Source: JAVBLW01 sp031553215
GTDB lineage: Bacteria > Bacillota_I > Bacilli_A > Acholeplasmatales > Anaeroplasmataceae
Direction of reading: 5' to 3'
DNA: 64,000 bases
NCBI GenBank assembly: GCA_031553215.1
Contig: JAVBLW010000006.1
Location: 124,001 to 188,000, forward strand
Made by a program: the position numbers and the translations under genes. The notes under the pieces are model-generated. The model had not been told where the DNA came from. It ran no database searches and saw only the letters and a list, made by a program, of their open reading frames with translations. Below are positions 17,865 to 26,097 of this stretch, piece by piece. The number at the start of each line of letters is the position of its first letter. Positions within the stretch are counted from its first letter, which is position 1.

Positions 17865-17897
17865 AAAAAGAATAGAGCTTTTACTCTATTCTTTTTT
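17865..17897. terminator. Bidirectional terminator
   Basis: A 13-bp stem AAAAAGAATAGAG/CTCTATTCTTTTT with T runs on both strands. It ends the malic enzyme operon and the convergent minus-strand gene at 17881, whose stop codon lies inside it. Confidence 0.85.
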
Positions 17898-18228
17898 CAT
17901 ATTCATAAATAAGGTTTTCTATGTGCTTTAATACAACGCATTCATTTATCTTCAAATATTCAATTGATTTTAATGTTGAACCAGTTATACTTGATATTTT
18001 TACACATAAATCCAATATTAATAGCCTCTTATTTTCTTCTACTAGTACATTATTACTATCTTTTTTCTCTACTAATAATGTAACTTCTTTGATAAGTTTA
18101 ATTATGTTATCGTCTATACTTGTCTCTTCGATATTCTTTATTTTGGTCTGTTTATTTTTATAATATGAAGGAATAAATAGAAGGATACTTATCATTAGGA
18201 TCATTCCTATTGTTTCAAGAATTATCAT
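17881..18228 (-). CDS. Hypothetical small membrane-anchored protein
   Basis: 115 residues, not recognised. One N-terminal membrane helix (residues 3-22) is followed by a Lys/Glu-rich cytosolic region with coiled-coil character. GGAGG lies 8 bases upstream; the start overlaps the previous gene by 14 bases. It appears to form an operon with the next two upstream genes, which may encode spore-surface material, but no function can be assigned. Confidence 0.7.
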   Translation of the reverse strand: MIILETIGMILMISILLFIPSYYKNKQTKIKNIEETSIDDNIIKLIKEVTLLVEKKDSNNVLVEENKRLLILDLCVKISSITGSTLKSIEYLKINECVVLKHIENLIYEYEKRIE

Positions 18229-18535
18229 CCTTCTTACCTCCTAACTTCTCATACAAATCCGCATGCGATCTCTCTATTCTAGATATTCTATTTTCAAGCA
18301 TGCTTATATCTTTTTTTATCATTTTTATATCATGTGAATGCAGCTCTAATAAGTACAATATTTTTCCATTCTGATTTTCTATTTTAAATAAATTATCCAA
18401 AATTTGATCATTATTATCTTGATTCTTCTTATCTTGGATACTGAATTGTCTAATGGTTGTCATTATAACAACTATAACTGTAACAATTATGTATATTATA
18501 TTTTCAAGTTTAAAAACTGACGTAATAAATTCCAT
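18215..18535 (-). CDS. Hypothetical membrane protein with coiled-coil tail
   Basis: About 106 residues, not recognised. One N-terminal membrane helix (IIYIIVTVIVVIMTTI) and a C-terminal heptad region (IKKDISMLENRISRIERSH). The size and layout resemble phage-type haemolysin XhlA proteins or small sporulation membrane proteins, but no phage genes are nearby. The ATG at 18535 has GGTGA 5 bases upstream; a GTG three codons earlier is the alternative. Confidence 0.65.
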   Translation of the reverse strand: MEFITSVFKLENIIYIIVTVIVVIMTTIRQFSIQDKKNQDNNDQILDNLFKIENQNGKILYLLELHSHDIKMIKKDISMLENRISRIERSHADLYEKLGGKKDDNS

Positions 18536-18599
18536 ATATTTCACCAGCCTCCCTTGTATAGCATTAATAGCAAGGTTAAATTATATTTGAAATACTATA

Positions 18600-20654
18600 C
18601 TATTTATTACTGTCTTTTTCTTGATTATATTTATCTTTTAGTTCTTCTACACATAAATGCCTTTTTTCAGGACATAATTTTCTAAATTCATTTTTGCAAT
18701 TTTCTTCTTTTAGTGGTTGTATTTTAGGACATTCTTTTTCTTTTGCATCGTCTTTTATTCTATGATCACAATCTTTACAGATATTTTTAAAACTATCATT
18801 CTCTATTATATCTTCAATGTACACGAGTTTTTTACCATTCATATACTTTTTGTTAAGTTCTTTTTTACATGGCATAAATAATAAATCACATATATTTATT
18901 TTATGACATTCACAATTGTTATGTGGCTTTTCTTTTTTACATAGACATTTTTTATCTACACATTCGCACTTTTCATGTGGTTTTTCTTTTTTGCATAGAC
19001 ATTTTTTATCCATAGATTCACACTTTTCATGTGGTTTTTCTTTCTCACATGGACATTTTTTATCTACACATTCACACTTTTCATGTGGTTTTTCTTTTCT
19101 ACATGGACGTTTCTTATCGTCACATTTACATTCATTCTTTTCATTATTTAATAAAATGTTTGTTTCCTTATTATTGCTATTACTATTATCTATATTTTTT
19201 GTTTCACTGTTATTGCTATTACTATTATCTATATTTTTTGTTTCACTATTATTGCTATTACTACTAACTATAGTATTTGTTTTACTATTATTACTATTGT
19301 TGGTTATATTGATAGTTATATTAAATATATTTTGATTGCAGCGGTCTGGTTCTGGACATGATGAACAACATGTGCAATCTGAACATTCACTTTCTCCATC
19401 TGTTTCATTTTCTACAACTATTGTATACCCAATTAAACTATTCACTTCTTCATCTGCTATTTCTACTCCATCAGGTTTTAATATTGTGTCTGCAGGCACT
19501 ATTACTGCACCAACAAAACTCAAATCTTGATTTGCTATAACATTATTAACAGATACTATATTAGAAACATCAATGGTTCCATAATTTATTAAATTTAATA
19601 TAAAAGATAATCCTGCTGTAGTTGATTTATCTGGATATTTAGTTTCGACAACTTTTACATTTCCACTATAGCTTCCAATTGCGTAGTATTCTGTTTGACC
19701 ATTTTCACCTTTTGGATATCCATCATCACCGGTTATACCAGTAATGATCAAAAGATTATCGTTTGAATCATATATACTAAATTGTGCTCCACTTAGTGGA
19801 TTTCCTTCTAAATCTACTTTCTTAAATGTAAAAATGCATTTTTGACTAACTTTAGCATTTTGATATTCTCCATAATAAGCGATATGGGAACCACCTTGGT
19901 TAGCAATTGAACCACCTCTTCCAATTATGAAACTAGCAGCCGGTTCTTCAGATTCAAGAACGCCCCACACATGACCAGTTAATTTTATCTCATAATATCC
20001 TGCGATAAGTTCTATTTCAGAAATACCATCCATATCATCGTCTGTTAAAGTAGGATAAGTTGTTCCAATCGGATATGGAACTGTGTTCCCATTTTCATCC
20101 TTTGTAGAAAGATTATAGTTAACTCCTTCTAGAATTCCACTTCTTGTAGTAATTGTTTTTAGTTTATATAAATAATTTTGTTCATCTTTCCCTATATAAA
20201 CAACTAAAGCATTATTTTCAGCTTCACTATCACCTATTTTTATTTCCGTCACGGCTGTGTTATTCCATTGAAAATAATTACTAGGTATATCAATCGGTAT
20301 TTCTAATGACACTTTGATTACTACTAAATCATTTGTTGTTCTAATAAATGTAAAAGTTTCAATCCCATTTTCTTCATCATAACTACTTGTAAGTATTTCT
20401 CCTAATCCATCATTTGCTACAATTTCATATTTTTTTGTAGAAAATAAAACTGGATCAATACCTATTTCAATTTCATCACCAATTGAAGGCGTATACCCTT
20501 CTACTGGAGAAATATTTAAAGTAAACTCCAATGTTTCACCAACTATTAAACTTCTAGCCGCATATCTGTAGTAATTCTCAAAAGAAAATTGTGTATCATA
20601 TATCAATTCAATTTCATAATCACCATTTGTTGTTATAAATTTTCTTTCACTCAT
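18600..20654 (-). CDS. Large Cys-rich protein with SpaA-like domain, probable spore-surface protein
   Basis: 684 residues with no signal peptide. Residues 1-265 are beta-rich. A SpaA/Cna-B-like domain follows (about 271-345, IFTFKKVDLEGNPLSGAQFS). Then a Cys cluster (CSDCTCCSSCPEPDRC, 424-439), an Asn/Ser linker with a 12-residue repeat ending ETKNIDNSNSNN, and four copies of an 18-residue Cys/His repeat (DKKCLCKKEKPHEKCECV type) at 512-586. More cysteines follow to the C-terminus. A large Cys-rich protein without a secretion signal fits a mother-cell-made coat or exosporium protein, or alternatively a metal-binding protein; this is inference. GGAGGTGA ribosome site. Confidence 0.8.
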   Translation of the reverse strand: MSERKFITTNGDYEIELIYDTQFSFENYYRYAARSLIVGETLEFTLNISPVEGYTPSIGDEIEIGIDPVLFSTKKYEIVANDGLGEILTSSYDEENGIETFTFIRTTNDLVVIKVSLEIPIDIPSNYFQWNNTAVTEIKIGDSEAENNALVVYIGKDEQNYLYKLKTITTRSGILEGVNYNLSTKDENGNTVPYPIGTTYPTLTDDDMDGISEIELIAGYYEIKLTGHVWGVLESEEPAASFIIGRGGSIANQGGSHIAYYGEYQNAKVSQKCIFTFKKVDLEGNPLSGAQFSIYDSNDNLLIITGITGDDGYPKGENGQTEYYAIGSYSGNVKVVETKYPDKSTTAGLSFILNLINYGTIDVSNIVSVNNVIANQDLSFVGAVIVPADTILKPDGVEIADEEVNSLIGYTIVVENETDGESECSDCTCCSSCPEPDRCNQNIFNITINITNNSNNSKTNTIVSSNSNNSETKNIDNSNSNNSETKNIDNSNSNNKETNILLNNEKNECKCDDKKRPCRKEKPHEKCECVDKKCPCEKEKPHEKCESMDKKCLCKKEKPHEKCECVDKKCLCKKEKPHNNCECHKINICDLLFMPCKKELNKKYMNGKKLVYIEDIIENDSFKNICKDCDHRIKDDAKEKECPKIQPLKEENCKNEFRKLCPEKRHLCVEELKDKYNQEKDSNK
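18897..19130 (-). repeat. 54-bp tandem repeats in the Cys-rich gene
   Basis: Four direct copies of a 54-base unit encode the 18-residue Cys/His repeat. Copies differ by only a few bases, so copy number may vary between strains. Confidence 0.85.
19164..19265 (-). repeat. 36-bp tandem repeats encoding the Asn/Ser linker
   Basis: Close to three copies of a 36-base unit encode ETKNIDNSNSNN-type repeats between the Cys cluster and the Cys/His repeats. Confidence 0.8.
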
Positions 20655-20723
20655 TTTTTCACCTCCACCTTCAGTTTATTCATTTTTTTTGTTTATGTAT
20701 TGGCTATTATCATGCTTGTACAA

Positions 20724-20758
20724 AAGAAAAAATATGCTAGGTGTTTTGCCTAGCATAT
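20724..20758 (-). terminator. Terminator upstream of the Cys-rich gene
   Basis: The 10-bp perfect stem ATATGCTAGG/CCTAGCATAT is followed by six T residues on the minus strand. It ends transcription from the gene at 20877, leaving a 118-base untranslated tail. Confidence 0.8.
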
Positions 20759-20876
20759 CTCATAACATCCATTAAAAATAGTTACTGGATTAGAATAAAT
20801 AATTTTATCCTTATTATAAACAAACGCTATATTATGCAAGGCATACCAATTATATTTCTTATATGGTGTAAAAAGA

Positions 20877-21260
20877 TTAAATCTTTTGCACTTGAAATGT
20901 TATAATCACTGTTTCTCCTTTTGCAATAGTAGCTAAATCCACAGTCAATAATCCACTTACATAAGTATACGCTGCTGGAATTCCGTCTACTTCTACTGAG
21001 TCATCAACTAATGTAATATATGTAGTGTCTAATATATCTGTGAATTTTGGTAAAATAAAATCTTGGTCTGAATCATTTTCTATTTCAATTGTATATGTTA
21101 AGGCTCCATCTAGCCATACATCTTTATCTGCAGATTTTGTTGCGGTAATTCCCGCTATAAGGATAGTCGTAACCTTGGTAGTAGGGACTTCAAGTTCTAA
21201 AGTTGTATCACCATAAATCCCAGTAAATAACCCAACGTTTTCTAAATTTATATCTGGCAC
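20877..21260 (-). CDS. DUF11-like beta-sandwich protein, possible spore-surface protein
   Basis: 127 residues, no signal peptide. The central part (LDGALTYTIEIENDSDQDF...DILDTTYITLVDDSVEVDG) matches the pattern of DUF11-type repeats, an Ig-like fold in surface proteins. The lack of an export signal and the position next to the Cys-rich gene suggest a spore-surface component. GTG start with GGAGG 9 bases upstream. After the stop, a shifted frame stays open for about 43 codons to the terminator, so a frameshift of a longer protein is possible. Confidence 0.75.
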   Translation of the reverse strand: MPDINLENVGLFTGIYGDTTLELEVPTTKVTTILIAGITATKSADKDVWLDGALTYTIEIENDSDQDFILPKFTDILDTTYITLVDDSVEVDGIPAAYTYVSGLLTVDLATIAKGETVIITFQVQKI

Positions 21261-21292
21261 TTTTCTTACCTCCCTTCTTTACAATTTATACT

Positions 21293-21332
21293 ATTCAAAA
21301 AAAGCAAAAAGAGGCAATGCTTTTGCCTCTTT
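21293..21332 (-). terminator. Terminator after queT
   Basis: The 10-bp stem AAAGAGGCAA/TTGCCTCTTT with T-rich flank on the minus strand lies just after the queT stop. Confidence 0.75.
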
Positions 21333-21338
21333 AATCTT

Positions 21339-21827
21339 TTATTCTTCTTTTTCAACACCTATAAAATTCATAAATGCTTGATTCTTTTCTAATACTCTAA
21401 ATAAAGGATACCCCAATATTGTAACAACAACAAATTCACCAGCCATTACTTGCAAAGTAGTGATAATTAATGGTAAATCCGATACATAATGTAATTCAAT
21501 ACCTACAATTATACAAAATAAAGTAGGAATTAAAGTCGCAATAAATAAATTCTTTACTTTTGTCATAAAAAATACAGTTATTGCCGTGGCAAATGTTCCA
21601 AAAACTACATCTACCCATCCTAATGGAGAGAATAAATTGGCCAAAAAACATCCCAATATTAGCGATATTCCATATTCCTTCTTATAGAATACTAATAACA
21701 CTAACACTTCAGAAAATCTGAACTGAATTGCTCCATAAGATAATGGAGAAACAAGCACCGTCAAAACGAAATATAATGCTGCCAATATTGAAACTCTTAC
21801 AAGTAAATTTACATTCATCTTATTCAT
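21339..21827 (-). CDS. queT: Queuosine precursor ECF transporter substrate subunit QueT
   Basis: 162-residue membrane protein with five or six hydrophobic segments, of the QueT family. Typical are the N-terminal RVSILAALYFVLTVL, the IQFRFSEVLVLL segment and FSPLGWVDVVFG. QueT is the substrate-binding component of an ECF transporter for queuosine precursors. It overlaps the radical SAM gene by 8 bases and shares its preQ1-type riboswitch. AGGTGA ribosome site. Confidence 0.93.
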   Translation of the reverse strand: MNKMNVNLLVRVSILAALYFVLTVLVSPLSYGAIQFRFSEVLVLLVFYKKEYGISLILGCFLANLFSPLGWVDVVFGTFATAITVFFMTKVKNLFIATLIPTLFCIIVGIELHYVSDLPLIITTLQVMAGEFVVVTILGYPLFRVLEKNQAFMNFIGVEKEE

Positions 21828-22518
21828 TTATATCACCTACATTAAAATCCGTATTATGATATAAAATATCTATATTTGGATATTCATCCATATTATTATA
21901 TTTCTCTCTTATCCATTTAGCTAATTCTTTATCTTCAACTATACTAGTAGAATTATTTGTATAAACATTAATGCATCCGTACTTAAAATTATTAATTAAA
22001 ATATTAATATCATTTTCAATCATTTCTTTATTTTGACCTTTAATTCCAACTAACAAACAAATTGAATCAAATTTAGAACTAACCTCATTAATATCTTTAT
22101 ACACAATACCCTTTTTCAGAACGTTATTTCTAAATTCTTCATCAAAACTTTCCATACCTAATTTAAAGATAATCGGAATACCGAAGAATTCTTTTATCTC
22201 TTCTAATCTATTTTTATAGATCCAATGTGATTCAAAATAAAGTATTTCTATTTTTTTGTCATTTACAACTTCTTTTATCCTAATTAAAGTCTCTTTAGGA
22301 AGCTCAAAGACACTTCCTGAGTTAATTACTTCCAAAGCCTTAAAAGTGCCTTTAACGTTATTTAAAACCTCAAAATTAATATTATTTGCCTCGTTCATAT
22401 CTTCTGTATTATCTAATATATAGTCACAAAAGACACATTTACCCCATTTACATTTGCTTCCCTTTAATAATACTACTTCCCTTTTATTCTTAGAAGTAGC
22501 TTCGCTATACCTTTGCAT
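21820..22518 (-). CDS. Radical SAM protein linked to queuosine salvage (QueL-like candidate)
   Basis: 232 residues. The iron-sulfur cluster motif is CKWGKCVFCDY, a CX4CX2C spacing rather than the standard CX3CX2C. The pairing with queT and a preQ1-type riboswitch places it in queuosine precursor salvage. Queuine lyase (QueL) of Clostridioides difficile is a radical SAM enzyme in such a context, so this is a plausible counterpart; the assignment is inference. The ribosome site AAGGAG lies 8 bases upstream of the ATG and is also the 3' strand of the riboswitch pseudoknot. Confidence 0.8.
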   Translation of the reverse strand: MQRYSEATSKNKREVVLLKGSKCKWGKCVFCDYILDNTEDMNEANNINFEVLNNVKGTFKALEVINSGSVFELPKETLIRIKEVVNDKKIEILYFESHWIYKNRLEEIKEFFGIPIIFKLGMESFDEEFRNNVLKKGIVYKDINEVSSKFDSICLLVGIKGQNKEMIENDINILINNFKYGCINVYTNNSTSIVEDKELAKWIREKYNNMDEYPNIDILYHNTDFNVGDINE

Positions 22519-22525
22519 ATTCTAT

Positions 22526-22575
22526 TCTCCTTGTTTTTTATTGTGAAGATGGTTAAGCAAGGAACATCTTCCAAA
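22526..22575 (-). promoter_or_regulatory. preQ1 class I-type riboswitch
   Basis: On the minus strand, stem P1 GGAAGATG/CATCTTC, the 5' loop part TTCCTTG, then an A-rich tail AATAAAAAACAAGGAG. TTCCTTG can pair with CAAGGA to form the H-type pseudoknot of preQ1-I riboswitches; the tail AUAAAAAAC is as in the Bacillus queC element. The second pairing strand contains the ribosome site of the radical SAM gene, so binding would block translation of the salvage genes. Confidence 0.85.
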
Positions 22576-22577
22576 CT

Positions 22578-22606
22578 ATTATAGTAAATAAATTCTTTTT
22601 TGTAAA
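22578..22606 (-). promoter_or_regulatory. Sigma A promoter of the queuosine salvage unit
   Basis: TTTACA (22601-22606), a 17-base spacer, and TATAAT (22578-22583) on the minus strand, directly before the riboswitch. Confidence 0.8.
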
Positions 22607-22609
22607 GAT

Positions 22610-22876
22610 TTATTTTCTTTCCTTAATAGTTACTTCTATAGTATCACCAAATGTTTTATTAATCTTCTTCCTAATATCTTTCCTTATTCCGATTATATGA
22701 TTAGCTGTCTTCATTCTACATACCATTCCATCATAACCTTCTCCATCAAATGTGGCATGTACACTTACTCTATTCTTACCAAATTCCTTAAATACATCAA
22801 ATGGTATATCTATATATGCACCATCAATATCAGGTACTTTTTTTATTATTGCTGTAAATTCATATATCTTATCCAT
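22610..22876 (-). CDS. DUF1905 domain protein
   Basis: 88 residues covering one DUF1905 domain, a small beta-barrel fold with no known activity. Matching segments are YIDIPFDVFKEFGKNRVSVHATFDG and the C-terminal KTFGDTIEVTIKER. AGGTGA ribosome site. Its stop codon lies 4 bases before the -35 box of the queuosine unit. Confidence 0.88.
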   Translation of the reverse strand: MDKIYEFTAIIKKVPDIDGAYIDIPFDVFKEFGKNRVSVHATFDGEGYDGMVCRMKTANHIIGIRKDIRKKINKTFGDTIEVTIKERK

Positions 22877-22920
22877 AGAATCACCTCGTTAATAGTATAT
22901 CATTAATTCATTCTCTTAAC

Positions 22921-22952
22921 AAAAAAAAGACTATGCCTAAGCATAATCTTTA
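22921..22952 (-). terminator. Terminator after the InlB-repeat lipoprotein gene
   Basis: The hairpin AAAGATTATGC/GCATAGTCTTT (one G-T pair) is followed by eight T residues on the minus strand. Confidence 0.8.
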
Positions 22953-22959
22953 ATGTTTT

Positions 22960-25900
22960 TTATTCAGTTTTTGTAATTATTGATAATGCAGAAATTCTTG
23001 TACCTCTACCAGAAGTAGTAGTACCAGCAGCAACAACTCCAAAAGCTGGAGAAGTATCACTTGTAGTCTTAATTGTATAAGTACCAGCAGCTAATGTATA
23101 TGTAATTTGATTAGTTGAATATGAAGTCGCATATACGAATACAACATTACTTGCACTTGCTCCTAAATTTGTATTATTACTATCAAATGCAGCTACTTCA
23201 GCAGTAGAACTTCCAGATTTATAGATTGCTAGAGAAGATACGTTAGTACCACCTGTAGAACCAATGTTAAGTATAACTTCACATGTATCTGTAATTGTGA
23301 ATGTAATTGTACCAGCACCAGCTTTACCTAACTCCACAGATGGAGAAGTTTTATAAGTAACACCAGTAATAGCTGTTACTACTCCTGTTGTGTCAATTTT
23401 ATCTAAAGCTAATGCAGCACCATCGGCAACACCTGTGATAGATGCAGCAGTCCATGAATAATTTGTAGCACCTTGAACTGGATTAGCAGCTATAGATACT
23501 GAGTCTTTAATATCAATGATATAGCTTTGAGCATCTTGATCAGTTTCCCAAGCAACTGTGAATGTATTACTTCCAGCTGATACAGGAACAGTAATTATTG
23601 CAGCAGTTCCATCTTGATTTAATACAGCACTTGATTTACTAGAAACAGTTGGAACAACCGTTGTAGAAGTTGACCAATCTGGTCTAGCTACTTCAACAAT
23701 TACAAAGTTACCAGCATTCCATGCGATAGAACCTTCAGTAATAGTTACTTTATTTCCATCAACAGATGAAGCAGTAATTTGTGCATCAGTAGTAGAAATT
23801 TCTCCAGCTACAGGTTGACTAGCTAACTCAATAGTTTGAGCAAATTCAACAGTGTATTCTTGTGCAATAGCACCTTCATTCCATTGTACTGTTATTGTAA
23901 GTGAACCATCAATCATAGCTTGTGTTAAGAATAATTCTATAGTTATAATTCCATTTGCAGGAATATTAACAGTTTTTCCATTAAGAACATAAGTTCCATT
24001 TGTAAAATCAGTTACAGTACTATCTGCAGTAATTGTTAATACAACCTTATTCCCAGCTTGAGTATTTCCAGCTGCTTTACTAACCCAATTAACAACACCA
24101 TCAATTGTTAATGTTTGTGCATCAGCAGTTCCATTGTCAGATGCAATAGTACCTTTTGCAACTTCAACTTCTGTTATTGGTTCAGGTAAAACTACTGAAT
24201 ATCCCTTGAATGATACTGTATATTCATTAATTTCAAAGTTTTCATTTGGCATTGTCACTAGATCTGAAGCAACAACTGTTACTCCAGTTGCTAAGTTAGC
24301 AGATCCACCAACTACACCTTGAGCAGCTCCATCTAATCCTCTTGCATATGAACCATCAACTATTTGACAGTTAGTATATGTAGTTGAAGCAGCATTCTTT
24401 TGTTGTCCAATTAGATATCCAGACATACCATTAACATTTTGAGAAACTTGAGCGTAAATTAATACATTAGAAATGTTTATGATTACTGTACCAGTTCCAT
24501 TTCCGTCTCCAATTAAAGCTCCAATATTTTTAGCAGTTGTTACAGATCCAGCAAATACCACACCATCAATATTAATTGTTGTAGTGTTTGAGCATCCAGA
24601 ATGGATTTGACCAATAATACCACCGGCACCTTGATCATAACCAGCTATATCAATTGCCATCATTACATTAGAAACATTTACATTTCCGGCAGCTGTAACT
24701 TGACCAACTAAACCGAAATATTTTACATTATTTGCTACTGCAACACCATTTTGTGCATCATCACCAACAACTGTAATATTATTTGCATTTAAAGTACCAT
24801 TACATTTTCCAACTAATATTCCATGGATTGATGTTGAATTTGTTCCAGTAAATGTTAATCCACAAACAGTAATATTTGAAATATTTGCATTGATACCTGC
24901 ATCAATTGAACCAGCAATTAATGAAGCATTGCTTGCAGTTGGTGCCATAGTTACATTTTCAAATACAATATTTCTAATATTTGCACCTGATTTTAAGCTT
25001 GTGAATAATCCAGCTCCTGCACTAGCAGCCATATTTAAGTTGCTAATTGTATAACCTTGACCATCTAAAATCTTATCAAATGCAGTTTTGCAATTCGCTG
25101 CTCCTGTTGCATAAATTACTTTACCTGCTGATAATGTGCTCATATCAATATCAGCTGTTAATACCGCTGAGTTTGCATATGTATATGTAGTTGATGCCGC
25201 TGGAGAAGCTTCCATTGGATCACCAGTTGCTGTTGTAGCAGAGTTTAAGTAATCTACTAATTGATCAGCAGTTGAAATTTGTGCAGCCGTTAAAGTCCAT
25301 TTAGCATATAAAGTAATACTTGCTGTTACTTTTGTAGTACCTAATGTGAATTTATTTGTACAAGCAGAGTCAGTATACCATCCTTCTAAATCATATAAGT
25401 CTTTAGTTGATTTTCCTGCAGTTGTCGCTAAAGTATTATTGTATTTAACAGTAATAGGTGAAACTGCACTACCTCCATTTGTTTCAAAAGTTACTACATA
25501 TTCATTTGCAGTCCATTTTGCGTAAATAGTAGTGTTTTGTGTAAGAACTGTTGTTGTTGTTAATGGTGTAGTAAATTCATCATCCATATACCAATCAACA
25601 AATGTATATCCAGTTCTAGTAACTGTTGGTAATAAACCTTTTAATTCTGCTCCTGTTGCAGCTTCCTTATTTGCAACTGTAGTTCCACCTAAAGTATCAA
25701 CAGTAATTGTGTATTTTGCAGCAGCTACTGCAGTCCATTTTGCATAGATTACTAAATCATTAGATAATACAGTATCTTTAGTTAATAGTGTATCAAATGT
25801 AGAATCTGTATACCATCCACCGAATGTATATCCATCTCTTGTTGGTGTTCCTAATGCAGTAATCAAGTCTTGTGCAGTTTTAGCTGACTTTTCTTGAGTT

Positions 25901-26022
25901 GTGTTTCCATCATTTTTATCAACTGAAACTGTATAAGTTGTTCCCTTGTCTCCACAACTTATTAGTGCTAATGATGCACTTAAAGCTGTGATTCCAAATA
26001 AAAGTTTCTTTTTAATCTTCAT
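22960..26022 (-). CDS. Large surface lipoprotein with InlB-type repeats
   Basis: 1020 residues. A lipoprotein signal peptide ends in the lipobox ALISC (Cys23). Three InlB-type beta repeats follow at about 28-95, 100-172 and 173-245, each ending in the pattern GYTFxxWYxD...TTIYAKWT. Residues about 260-600 look like a right-handed beta-helix (ISNLNMAAS, IRNIVFENVTM, ISNVLIYAQ), as in GLUG or pectate-lyase-like surface proteins. The C-terminal 400 residues are Ser/Thr/Val-rich with repeated NxFTVAWETDQDAQSY-type strands. It is probably anchored outside the cell and binds host or dietary polymers. Its strong promoter contains a cre site. Confidence 0.88.
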   Translation of the reverse strand: MKIKKKLLFGITALSASLALISCGDKGTTYTVSVDKNDGNTTQEKSAKTAQDLITALGTPTRDGYTFGGWYTDSTFDTLLTKDTVLSNDLVIYAKWTAVAAAKYTITVDTLGGTTVANKEAATGAELKGLLPTVTRTGYTFVDWYMDDEFTTPLTTTTVLTQNTTIYAKWTANEYVVTFETNGGSAVSPITVKYNNTLATTAGKSTKDLYDLEGWYTDSACTNKFTLGTTKVTASITLYAKWTLTAAQISTADQLVDYLNSATTATGDPMEASPAASTTYTYANSAVLTADIDMSTLSAGKVIYATGAANCKTAFDKILDGQGYTISNLNMAASAGAGLFTSLKSGANIRNIVFENVTMAPTASNASLIAGSIDAGINANISNITVCGLTFTGTNSTSIHGILVGKCNGTLNANNITVVGDDAQNGVAVANNVKYFGLVGQVTAAGNVNVSNVMMAIDIAGYDQGAGGIIGQIHSGCSNTTTINIDGVVFAGSVTTAKNIGALIGDGNGTGTVIINISNVLIYAQVSQNVNGMSGYLIGQQKNAASTTYTNCQIVDGSYARGLDGAAQGVVGGSANLATGVTVVASDLVTMPNENFEINEYTVSFKGYSVVLPEPITEVEVAKGTIASDNGTADAQTLTIDGVVNWVSKAAGNTQAGNKVVLTITADSTVTDFTNGTYVLNGKTVNIPANGIITIELFLTQAMIDGSLTITVQWNEGAIAQEYTVEFAQTIELASQPVAGEISTTDAQITASSVDGNKVTITEGSIAWNAGNFVIVEVARPDWSTSTTVVPTVSSKSSAVLNQDGTAAIITVPVSAGSNTFTVAWETDQDAQSYIIDIKDSVSIAANPVQGATNYSWTAASITGVADGAALALDKIDTTGVVTAITGVTYKTSPSVELGKAGAGTITFTITDTCEVILNIGSTGGTNVSSLAIYKSGSSTAEVAAFDSNNTNLGASASNVVFVYATSYSTNQITYTLAAGTYTIKTTSDTSPAFGVVAAGTTTSGRGTRISALSIITKTE

Positions 26023-26059
26023 TTTTATTTCTCCTTTTTCTTTTTTAAATCTACTATAG

Positions 26060-26088
26060 ATTATATCTTGAAATCGTTTTCAAGTCAA
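26060..26088 (-). promoter_or_regulatory. Sigma A promoter of the InlB-repeat lipoprotein
   Basis: TTGACT (26083-26088), a 17-base spacer, and TATAAT (26060-26065) on the minus strand. The spacer is filled by the cre-like operator. Confidence 0.85.
26069..26082 (-). promoter_or_regulatory. cre operator (CcpA catabolite-control site)
   Basis: TGAAAACGATTTCA fits the cre consensus TGWAANCGNTNWCA at every position and sits between the -35 and -10 boxes, where CcpA binding would repress. The extended inverted repeat is CTTGAAA-ACGA-TTTCAAG. It implies the lipoprotein is shut off when preferred sugars are present. Confidence 0.8.
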
Positions 26089-26097
26089 TGCCTATTT

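Noticed and set aside
17881..18535. Phage holin/haemolysin cassette
   Set aside because: Two small membrane proteins resemble such genes in layout, but there is no lysin, tail or other phage gene around.
18916..19335. 139-codon plus-strand frame rich in Leu and Cys/Phe
   Set aside because: It is the antisense of the tandem repeats in the Cys-rich gene; low-complexity shadow without a ribosome site.
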